A program made the position numbers and the translations under genes. Below the pieces are notes generated by a model that had not been told where the DNA came from, ran no database searches, and saw only the letters and a program-made list of their open reading frames with translations. A stretch of 64,000 nucleotides of DNA from a virus, in IMG/VR virus record IMGVR_UViG_3300044624_002142, positions 1 to 64,000 of that record, one strand, 5' to 3'. Below, piece after piece: positions 14,801 to 18,322 of this stretch (positions are counted from its first letter, which is position 1; every line of letters starts with the position of its first letter).

Positions 14801-15828
14801 TTAATAATCCTACAAAAGCAGTCGTTACAGTAACAGCAAAAGATGATCCTACAACATGGCAGATCTATAAAATTACTAGTGCTGCTTATTTTAATTTGAA
14901 AAGATATTGGGTTTTCGGTATCACTGGTCTTGGATCTGGTAATGGAGATAATACATGGGGTACTGTTCAGAATTTGACATTTAGTTTCTCTGGTGAATCT
15001 GGAGGAGCTGGGGCAGCTGGTACTTCGGGTACTTCGGGTGTACAAGGTGCAAGTGGAACCTCGGGTACAAGTGGTACAAGTGGTACTTCAGGTACATCAG
15101 GTACAAGTGGTACATCAGGTAGAAACGGTACATCGGGTACAACTGGTACATCAGGTACAAGTGGTACAAGTGGTACAAGTGGTACTTCGGGTACGTCAGG
15201 TACTTCGGGTACATCAGGTACAAGTGGTACTTCGGGTACATCGGGTACGTCAGGTACTTCGGGTGCACAAGGTCCAAGCGGTACATCTGGTACATCAGGT
15301 GCGGGTTCTCCGGGTGGCAGTGGTTCATCTGGTACAACCGGTACATCGGGTGCCGCTGGTACATCTGGTACAAGTGGAACCTCGGGTACATCGGGTAGAA
15401 ACGGTACAAGTGGAACATCTGGTACTTCAGGTACTTCAGGTACTTCAGGTACAAGTGGAACCTCGGGTACATCGGGTGCACAAGGTGCACCAGGCGCTGG
15501 TGGTGGTGGTGACGTAACTGGACAAGCAAGTGGTTTCCAAGACTACTTAGTCAAGTGGGATGACACCAGTGGCAAGGCAATCACTGGATCTCTTTGGGCA
15601 GAGTCCTTGGGTGATTTGTACAGTGCAACTACCGGTTTCGCCGCTATGACATATGGGTTTGTTTGGATTCCATGTGATGCAGGTGCACCAACGGGCGATC
15701 TCCTCAATGATGGTCAAGCTCTTACTTTGACAGCCAACCGTGCTGCTATGTATTGGGATGCCGATGAAAAACGTTTGTACGTTTATGACTCAACAAATGG
15801 ATGGTCGTACAGTCCAATATTTACCTGA
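1..15828 (+). CDS. Giant collagen-like (Gly-Thr-Ser) phage fibre protein, 5'-truncated by window edge
   Basis: Frame 1 is open from the first base to the TGA at 15826-15828, so 5275 residues are present and the start lies to the left. Most of it is a strict Gly-X-Y triplet array dominated by Gly-Thr-Ser, with variants such as GES, GVA, GVS, GVQ-GAS, GQS, GRD, GKD and GTT; proline is almost absent. Globular, non-repetitive inserts lie near 2824-3342, 4201-4701, 6229-6729, 13885-14325 and 14611-14997, and a tip at about 15490-15828. Synonymous codons are mixed (tca/tcg/tct/tcc/agt; aca/act/acc/acg), so the protein repeat is conserved more than the DNA. Known: phages encode collagen-like trimeric fibres, usually far shorter. 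Inferred: a virion appendage, given the neighbouring tail genes and a tip motif shared with two small genes near 57 kb. Two glycosyltransferases follow directly and Thr/Ser side chains are obvious acceptors. Long open frames on the other five frames here are artefacts of stop-free repeats. Confidence 0.9.
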   Translation, partial: TSGTSGTSGTSGESGTSGTSGTSGTSGESGTSGTSGTSGTSGTSGTSGTSGESGTSGTSGTSGESGTSGTSGTSGTSGTSGTSGESGTSGTSGTSGTSGESGTSGTSGTSGTSGESGTSGTSGTSGTSGESGTSGTSGTSGTSGESGTSGTSGESGTSGVTGTSGTSGTSGTSGTSGTSGTSGESGTTGLSGTSGLSGTSGLSGTSGGNGTSGTSGESGTSGTSGESGTSGTSGTSGTSGVSGTSGTSGESGTSGTSGESGTSGTSGTSGTSGVAGTSGTSGTSGVAGTSGTSGESGTSGTSGTSGTSGTSGTSGVAGTSGTSGTSGVSGTSGTSGTSGESGTSGTSGTSGTSGTSGTSGVAGTSGTSGTSGTSGTSGTSGESGTSGTSGTSGTSGVAGTSGTSGTSGTSGVSGTSGTSGVAGTSGTSGTSGTSGTSGTSGTSGVAGTSGTSGVAGTSGTSGTSGESGTSGTSGVSGTSGTSGRDGTSGTSGTSGTSGESGTSGTSGTSGTSGASGTSGTSGTSGTSGTSGTSGTSGVAGTSGTSGTSGVAGTSGTSGESGTSGTSGTSGTSGTSGVSGTSGTSGTSGVAGTSGTSGTSGTSGESGTSGTSGTSGVAGTSGTSGESGTSGTSGESGTSGTSGTSGTSGVSGTSGTSGTSGVAGTSGTSGTSGVAGTSGTSGESGTSGTSGASGTSGTSGVAGTSGTSGTSGVAGTSGTSGTSGVAGTSGTSGTSGVAGTSGTSGVAGTSGTSGESGTSGTSGTSGSSGTSGTSGTSGVSGTSGTSGESGTSGTSGVAGTSGTSGVAGTSGTSGTSGTSGTSGESGTSGTSGTSGESGTSGTSGQSGTSGTSGVAGTSGVAGTSGTSGVAGTSGTSGVAGTSGTSGVAGTSGTSGQSGTSGTSGTSGTSGQSGTSGTSGTSGDAGTSGTSGVQGAQGASGISGGQNFFLNSSVSQTPSPYKQLGNQTTVASEFTQSINLDALEADKLVVQYITDVGTPNTVVVPNGIWHAYVYFTKEATNHDVETYFKVSKYTTGNVKTLLFTSDSSTIPYDSDIGTNPVELKVNGVATSAILDPSDRLIFELFVTNRDNHIRTVVFYTEGTQHYSYVVTTISQSSGTSGTSGVQGASGTSGTSGVQGASGTSGTSGAQGVSGTSGTSGVQGASGTSGTSGAQGVSGTSGTSGESGTSGTSGQSGTSGTSGQSGTSGTSGTSGESGTSGTSGTSGTSGVAGTSGTSGVQGASGTSGTSGVQGASGTSGTSGVQGASGTSGTSGVQGASGTSGTSGVQGASGTSGTSGVQGASGTSGTSGAAGTSGTSGVQGASGTSGQSGTSGTSGTSGTSGTSGTSGTSGTSGTSGTSGSSGTSGTSGRAGTSGTTGTSGTSGTSGTSGRAGTAGTSGASVSVSGTLNTLVKLTSATTIGNTTTPVFETGSRIAIGSSTVPDGTLDVTSTQASGSSVFNVKGTAGLLFNVSDSLSGSLFSVNNITGLPIAEVFSDNRVVLGAYNKNDLVISSSRTGINVASPTAQLHVSGSGSGSLATLKLEGLVSNNTGFYLTVDDTTGVVYKTGGGTSGTSGRDGTSGTSGRDGTSGTSGTSGVSGTSGTSGTSGTSGTSGVQGASGTSGTSGAGSPGGSGSSGTTGTSGVAGTSGVQGASGTSGTSGVQGESGTSGTSGVQGASGTSGTSGVDGTSGTSGTSGESGTSGTSGTSGESGTSGTSGVSGTSGTSGTSGTSGTSGVAGTSGTSGAAGTSGTSGTSGTSGVAGTSGTSGVAGTSGTSGTSGTSGESGTSGTSGISGTSGTSGTSGVAGTSGTSGVAGTSGTSGTSGVAGTSGTSGVAGTSGTSGTSGESGTSGTSGISGTSGTSGTSGISGTSGTSGTSGVAGTSGTSGTSGVAGTSGTSGVAGTSGTSGVAGTSGTSGTSGTSGTSGTSGTSGTSGTSGTSGTSGTSGTSGVAGTSGTSGVQGASGTSGTSGVQGASGTSGTSGVQGASGTSGTSGTSGVQGASGTSGTSGTSGVQGASGTSGTSGTSGVQGASGTSGTSGTSGAAGTSGTSGTSGVAGTSGTSGTSGTAGTSGTSVAVSGTANTLVKFTSATTIGNTSTPVFESGSRISIGYSGSSIDGTLDVTSTQASGSSVFNVKGVSGTLFSISDTLSGSLFVVNNISGLPIAEVFSDNRVVLGAYNKNDLVISSSRTGINVASPTSQLHVSGSGSGSTLRLEGLVNNNTGFYLTVDNATGAVYKSNVGSAGTSGVSGTSGTSGRAGTSGTSGTSGTSGTSGTSGAQGAAGTSGTSGVQGATGTSGTSGAQGAIGTSGTSGAQGAAGTSGTSGAQGAAGTSGTSGAQGAAGTSGTSGAQGAAGTSGTSGVNGTSGTSGVNGTSGTSGRDGTSGTSGTSGRDGTSGTSGRDGTSGTSGTSGTSGTSGTSGTSGTSGTSGTSGTSGTSGTTGTSGTSGRDGTSGTSGTSGRDGTSGTSGRDGTSGTSGTSGTSGTSGTSGTSGTSGTSGTSGTSGTSGTSGKDGTSGTSGRDGTSGTSGRDGTSGTSGTSGTSGTSGTSGTSGTSGTSGTSGTSGTSGTSGTSGTSGTSGTSGRDGTSGTSGTSGRDGTSGTSGTSGTSGTSGTSGTSGTSGTSGTSGTSGTSGTSGISGTSGTAGTSGKDGTSGTSGRDGTSGTSGTSGRDGTSGTSGTSGTSGTSGTSGTSGTSGTSGTSGTSGTSGTSGTSGVAGTSGTSGRDGTSGTSGRDGTSGTSGTSGRDGTSGTSGTSGTSGTSGTSGTSGTSGTSGTSGTSGTSGTSGTSGTSGTSGTSGTAGTSGRDGTSGTSGTSGRDGTSGTSGTSGTSGTSGTSGTSGTSGTSGTSGTSGTSGTSGKDGTSGTSGTSGRDGTSGTSGTSGTSGRDGTSGTSGTSGTTGTSGTSGTSGTSGTSGTSGTSGTSGTSGASGTSGTSGTSGTSGRDGTSGTSGTSGRDGTSGTSGTSGTSGTSGTSGTSGTSGTSGTSGTSGTSGTSGTSGTSGTSGKDGTSGTSGTSGTSGRDGTSGTSGTSGTSGTSGTSGTSGTSGTSGTSGTTGTSGTSGTTGTSGTSGRDGTSGTSGTSGRDGTSGTSGTSGRDGTSGTSGTSGTSGTSGTSGTSGTSGTSGTSGTSGISGTSGTSGTSGRDGTSGTSGTSGTSGTSGTTGTSGTSGTSGTTGTSGTSGTSGTSGTSGTSGTSGKDGTSGTSGTSGTSGTSGRDGTSGTSGTSGTSGTSGTSGTSGTSGTSGTSGTSGTSGTSGTSGTSGTSGTSGTSGRDGTSGTSGTSGRDGTSGTSGTSGTSGTSGTSGTSGTSGTSGTSGTTGTSGTSGTSGTSGTTGTSGTSGRDGTSGTSGTSGTTGTSGTTGTSGTTGTSGTTGTSGTSGTSGTSGTSGTSGVTGTSGTSGTSGTSGRDGTSGTSGRDGTSGTSGTSGTSGTSGTSGTTGTSGTSGTGGTTGTSGTSGTSGTSGTSGTSGTSGTSGTSGRDGTSGTSGTSGTTGTSGTSGTTGTSGTSGTSGTSGTSGTSGTSGTSGTSGTSGTSGRDGTSGTSGRDGTSGTSGTSGTTGTSGTTGTSGTSGTSGTSGTSGTSGTSGTSGTSGTSGTSGTSGTSGTSGTSGRDGTSGTSGTSGTTGTSGTSGTTGTSGTSGTSGTSGTSGTSGTSGTSGTSGTSGRDGTSGTSGTSGTTGTSGTSGTSGTTGTSGTSGTSGTSGTSGTSGTSGTSGTSGTSGTSGRDGTSGTSGTSGTTGTSGTSGTSGTTGTSGTSGTSGTSGTSGTSGTSGTSGTSGTSGTSGTSGRDGTSGTSGTSGTTGTSGTSGTSGTTGTSGTSGTSGTSGTSGTSGTSGTSGTSGTSGRDGTSGTSGTSGTTGTSGTSGTSGTTGTSGTSGTSGTSGTSGTSGTSGTSGTSGTSGTSGTSGRDGTSGTSGTSGTTGTSGTSGTSGTTGTSGTSGTSGTSGTSGTSGTSGTSGTSGTSGTSGTSGTSGRDGTSGTSGTSGTTGTSGTSGTSGTSGTSGTSGTSGTSGTSGTSGTSGTSGTSGTSGTSGTSGRDGTSGTSGTSGTTGTSGTSGTSGTSGTSGTSGTSGTSGTSGTSGTSGTSGTSGTSGRDGTSGTSGTSGTTGTSGTSGTSGTTGTSGTSGTSGTSGTSGTSGTSGTSGTSGTSGTSGTSGTSGTSGRDGTSGTSGTSGTTGTSGTSGTSGTSGTSGTSGTSGTSGTSGTSGTSGTSGTSGTSGTSGRDGTSGTSGTSGTTGTSGTSGTSGTTGTSGTSGTSGTSGTSGTSGTSGTSGTSGRDGTSGTSGTSGTTGTSGTSGTSGTTGTSGTSGTSGTSGTSGTSGTSGTSGTSGTSGTSGTSGTSGTSGRDGTSGTSGTSGTTGTSGTSGTSGTTGTSGTSGTSGTSGTSGTSGTSGTSGTSGTSGTSGTSGTSGTSGRDGTSGTSGTSGTTGTSGTSGTSGTSGTSGTTGTSGTSGTSGTSGTSGTSGTSGTSGTSGTSGTSGTSGTSGRDGTSGTSGTSGTTGTSGTSGTSGTTGTSGTSGTSGTSGTSGTSGTSGTSGTSGTSGTSGTSGTSGRDGTSGTSGTSGTSGTSGTSGTSGTSGTSGTSGTSGTSGTSGTSGTSGTSGTSGTSGTSGTSGTSGTSGTSGIDGQVGMFGGNSVLYRYASVAKDPDYYPVFAAEACFPTASFGSVINVDYRSMTLYPPGDFSITPTTNVTKWWQSVSASVPGYLRVSHAFSSSRFVITKVTSVQEFASSPFVGFQITGTPVMSSSIDPFTDNLAEPADRLVMTWTANGASGTSGTSGTSGTSGTSGTSGTSGTSGTSGTSGTSGTSGTSGTSGTSGTSGTSGTSGTSGTSGTSGTSGTSGTSGTSGTSGTSGTSGTSGTSGAAGQNASNVIQWLYDTNIRDSAPNVTTVASGSAGAVSGSLYISEYSYPFVAPGNNYFDLFNTINNVNNPTKAVVTVTAKDDPTTWQIYKITSAAYFNLKRYWVFGITGLGSGNGDNTWGTVQNLTFSFSGESGGAGAAGTSGTSGVQGASGTSGTSGTSGTSGTSGTSGTSGRNGTSGTTGTSGTSGTSGTSGTSGTSGTSGTSGTSGTSGTSGTSGTSGAQGPSGTSGTSGAGSPGGSGSSGTTGTSGAAGTSGTSGTSGTSGRNGTSGTSGTSGTSGTSGTSGTSGTSGAQGAPGAGGGGDVTGQASGFQDYLVKWDDTSGKAITGSLWAESLGDLYSATTGFAAMTYGFVWIPCDAGAPTGDLLNDGQALTLTANRAAMYWDADEKRLYVYDSTNGWSYSPIFT
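2824..3342 (+). other. Globular insert A in the giant fibre (about 173 aa)
   Basis: A non-repetitive stretch starting after GISGG and ending before the next Ser-Gly-Thr array. It has alternating hydrophobic/polar segments suggesting a beta-rich fold, with no motif I recognise. Flanking VQGAQGAS and VQGAS triplets form its borders. Single copy in the window. It may be a trimeric knob within the fibre, comparable in position to the other inserts. Confidence 0.8.
4201..4701 (+). repeat. Globular insert B, copy 1 (tail-fibre-like knob)
   Basis: About 167 residues starting VSVSGTLNTLVK and ending GVVYKTGG. The second half carries phrases common in phage tail fibres (NVASPTAQLHVSGSGSGS; a TGFYLTVDDTTG turn). 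It is closely related to the copy at 6229-6729. The central segment from GLPIAEVFSD to INVASPT is identical in both copies, so this is an internal domain duplication within one protein. Confidence 0.9.
6229..6729 (+). repeat. Globular insert B, copy 2 (duplicate of 4201-4701)
   Basis: Starts VAVSGTANTLVK and ends GAVYKSNVG. The middle block matches copy 1 exactly at protein level, while the first third and the last 30 residues have drifted. The DNA also differs at synonymous sites, so the duplication is not very recent or the copies are only partly homogenised. Confidence 0.9.
10840..13680 (+). repeat. Higher-order tandem repeat array inside the collagen-like tract
   Basis: The GRD triplet (ggtagaga[t/c]) recurs at 10840, 11002, 11182, 11371, 11542, 11731, 11929, 12118, 12289, 12496, 12676, 12838, 13045, 13252, 13468 and 13666. 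The intervals are 162-216 nt and every one is a multiple of 9, so units gain or lose whole Thr-Ser-Gly triplets. Units 10921-11100 and 11101-11280 are the same at all but the last base. Typical unit: GRD, about three GTS, GTT, about three GTS, GTT, then a GTS run. Confidence 0.9.
13885..14325 (+). other. Globular insert C1 in the giant fibre (about 147 aa)
   Basis: Begins after GIDGQVGMFGG and ends LVMTWTANG. Aromatic- and Pro-rich beta-type sequence, including a KWW pair. Followed by a pure GTS array. Its phrases VTKWWQ...VITKVTS resemble in layout those of the next insert (TTWQIYKITSA), suggesting C1 and C2 share a fold, possibly a carbohydrate-binding or trimerisation knob. No family recognised. 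Confidence 0.75.
14611..14997 (+). other. Globular insert C2 in the giant fibre (about 129 aa)
   Basis: Begins AAGQNASNVIQWLYD and ends NLTFSFSGE before the last collagen-like array. Pattern of segments (repeat border ending GQ, hydrophobic strand, YPF..P, a TTWQIYKITS strand, closing F-S-F strand) parallels insert C1. No family recognised. Confidence 0.75.
15490..15828 (+). other. C-terminal globular tip of the giant fibre
   Basis: About 112 residues after the last GXY triplets (GAQGAPGAGGGG). The end carries RLYVYDSTNGWSYSPIFT, a strand-turn motif also seen in the C-termini of the small proteins at 56920 and 57552 (YLYIYDSAGWKRFELS and YIYVYDGVQWKRGELS). In phage fibres such ends are usually the trimerisation/receptor-proximal knob, which is inferred here from position. 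Confidence 0.75.
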
Positions 15829-15887
15829 GAATAACGATTGAAAAATTAAAATAAATTTTAGTGGTCATTGATCACTATTTTAATATA

Positions 15888-18320
15888 ATGAGTTATAAAA
15901 TTTTATATATCACTCCTCATTTATCTACTGGGGGGTGTCCGCAGTATCTTTTGAAGAAACTGAATGTATTAAAAGATACACATAAGTTATATTGTGTTGA
16001 GTATAACAATTACGGTGAGTGGTTCATAGTACAAAAGACTCAAGTACGTGAACTGCTTGGTGATTGTTATCATGTATTGGGAGATAACAAGCATCAATTG
16101 TTATCGATTATAGATGATATTCAACCGGACATAATACATTTGGAGGAGATGCCAGAGTATTTTATGTCGGATGATGTTACTGCGAAGGTGTATAACAATG
16201 AACGTAAGTATCATATTGTTGAGACATCCCACGACAGCAGTTTTAATTCTGCTAACAAGCGATTTTTTCCGGATCGGTTTGTATTTGTTAGCAACTATCA
16301 AAAAAATGCATTGAGTGTACTTAATGTACCTTCACATGTAATTGAGTATCCAATATACATTAAGGATAAGGCGAGCAATCGTGATGAAGTTCTTAGAAAG
16401 TTGGGATTGGATCCGTCGTTGTTGCATATTGTTAATGTTGGTTTGTGGTCGCGTCGTAAGAATCAGGGTGAAATTATTGAATATGCTAATAAGATGTTAG
16501 ATTGTCCGGTGCAGTTTCATTTTGTTGGAAACACCGCTGGAAATTTTGAATCATATTGGTCACCGTTGCTTAAGAATTTGCCAAAGAACTGTAAGGCGTG
16601 GGGTGAACGTAATGATGTTGATACGTTTTACAGTTGTATGGATTTGTTTTTGTTTACGAGTCGTGGAAGTGAGAATGATAAAGAGACTAGTCCGATTGTA
16701 ATACGAGAGGCGATTAGTTATAAGATACCATCGTTGATATATAATTTGCCTGTATATTTGAACATGTATAACAGATATTCAAATATTTCTTATTTGTCGA
16801 ATGATTTGAATGACAATGTTAAAAAGATCAAGTCGTGTTTGAATATTCAGAATAAAAAGCGTAACTATGCTTATGTTGTTTCGACGTATCCAACGACATC
16901 TGTTGAATTTGATACTACAGTACAGTGTTTGAATGCTTTGAGTGATTCGGAGACTATATTGACGACCCATCATTCTGATTATGAGAAGTTTAACACTATA
17001 GCTAATAGTGTTGTGTATGATGTTAGTAATCCTATAATCAAGCATAATTTTTATTGTAAGTATTGGTATCGTGATAATGTGTTTGACTTTGATTTGAATT
17101 TGAAGAAGAACGACAATGATAATTATCATGGGTTGGCTGTTTGGACCAATTATCAGAATGGTATACGTAAGTCTAAGGAGTTGGGTTATAAGTACAGTGT
17201 ATGTTTGAATTATGATATAGTATTGAGTGGCGGTGATTTGAGTGTAATTGGTACTATTGTTAATGATTTGGAAGTGTCTAAGAGCAAGGGGTATTTTATC
17301 CATGAAGTTATGGGTGAAGGAGACACGTTAAAAACTGTATTTTTTGTAATTGACAATGATTATTTCATAGAAAAGTTTGAGAGGGTTGATACTGAGAGTG
17401 AGTATAATGCTAGTCTTGTGAAATATAATTCTCCGTCGAATGGTTTGGAGAATTATGTTTATAATGTATTAAAGAATGATTTGAGCAGTTTTACTTTGAC
17501 TAAAGACAAGGAAGAGAAGATATTTCCGAATAGTTCTTTGAATGCGTTTTCTAGGGTAGAATATTTCTCAGTGGTACCAAACGATGATTTGTCTAGTTTT
17601 TATATTTGGAAGAGTTCTAATAATGTAGTTGATAACAAGTCGGTGAGTATCAGAGTATATGAAGATAACAAGATAGTATTAAAAGTTGCTTATCAACAGT
17701 TAATGAATGGTATTTTTTATCAACCGGTCAAATATAAGACTGGAAGTAAATACCTTGTTATGTTGGAAGAATATAATTCTGATTTGAAGGTTATTGATAG
17801 AAGGAACATTGAATTTAGTGATATTAATCAGATACGAGACAATGGTAAGTTTACATTGATGCCTCGTTCGGCAGTGAATGCGTCGAACACGATTAATATA
17901 CACCATGTTAATCCAAACGATATTTTGTTTAATGATTTATCAGAACTAAGTGCGCATAAATGTGTTTATCGTAATTACATTCAAAGTTCTGAGATTGATG
18001 TGGTGAACAATTTGTTTAATTATAACAACAATATAAATGTGGTAATTAAGAATGTTCAATTGAATGTAAAGTCTGAAGAGTTTGTTCAGAGTGTTCGTCA
18101 GGCTCACAAGTATTTGGTTGATAACCATGAATCCGTTCTTGGTTTGGTTATTGGTGATACTCCTTATATTGGCATGAGTCCGTATTACAAGTCTAGCAAA
18201 AAGAATGTGGATGTGTATGTGATTAATAATAATCATTTGCATCAATTTAAAACAATTGGATCATTATCTGATTTGCATAGTTATATCAAAATTTTTACAA
18301 CTAAGTCATTGGCTAAATAA
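15888..18320 (+). CDS. Multidomain glycosyltransferase (GT4-type N-terminal half)
   Basis: 810 residues from ATG 15888; an in-frame GTG at 15861 would add nine residues, but the ATG opens directly on the GT-B strand (MSYKILYITPHLSTGG). Residues about 1-300 look like a GT-B, GT4-type transferase: an STGG glycine loop, then LWSRRKNQGEII, a donor-side WGERNDVDTFYS, and SRGSENDKETSPIVIREA with the E-x7-E-like catalytic region near residue 260. Residues about 325-600 (YVVSTYPTTS... NYDIVLSGGD) look like a second, GT-A-like or unknown module, followed by beta-rich sequence. It lies 59 nt after the fibre stop and 2 nt before the next glycosyltransferase, so all three probably form one transcription unit. 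Inferred role: glycosylating a virion protein, most simply the fibre. Host surface or DNA modification is the alternative. Confidence 0.75.
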   Translation: MSYKILYITPHLSTGGCPQYLLKKLNVLKDTHKLYCVEYNNYGEWFIVQKTQVRELLGDCYHVLGDNKHQLLSIIDDIQPDIIHLEEMPEYFMSDDVTAKVYNNERKYHIVETSHDSSFNSANKRFFPDRFVFVSNYQKNALSVLNVPSHVIEYPIYIKDKASNRDEVLRKLGLDPSLLHIVNVGLWSRRKNQGEIIEYANKMLDCPVQFHFVGNTAGNFESYWSPLLKNLPKNCKAWGERNDVDTFYSCMDLFLFTSRGSENDKETSPIVIREAISYKIPSLIYNLPVYLNMYNRYSNISYLSNDLNDNVKKIKSCLNIQNKKRNYAYVVSTYPTTSVEFDTTVQCLNALSDSETILTTHHSDYEKFNTIANSVVYDVSNPIIKHNFYCKYWYRDNVFDFDLNLKKNDNDNYHGLAVWTNYQNGIRKSKELGYKYSVCLNYDIVLSGGDLSVIGTIVNDLEVSKSKGYFIHEVMGEGDTLKTVFFVIDNDYFIEKFERVDTESEYNASLVKYNSPSNGLENYVYNVLKNDLSSFTLTKDKEEKIFPNSSLNAFSRVEYFSVVPNDDLSSFYIWKSSNNVVDNKSVSIRVYEDNKIVLKVAYQQLMNGIFYQPVKYKTGSKYLVMLEEYNSDLKVIDRRNIEFSDINQIRDNGKFTLMPRSAVNASNTINIHHVNPNDILFNDLSELSAHKCVYRNYIQSSEIDVVNNLFNYNNNINVVIKNVQLNVKSEEFVQSVRQAHKYLVDNHESVLGLVIGDTPYIGMSPYYKSSKKNVDVYVINNNHLHQFKTIGSLSDLHSYIKIFTTKSLAK

Positions 18321-18322
18321 AT

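Noticed and set aside
16779-17303. Minus-strand frame of 174 codons within the glycosyltransferase gene
   Set aside because: Low-complexity Ile/Thr-rich translation opposite an AT-rich real gene; no promoter or leader on the minus strand.
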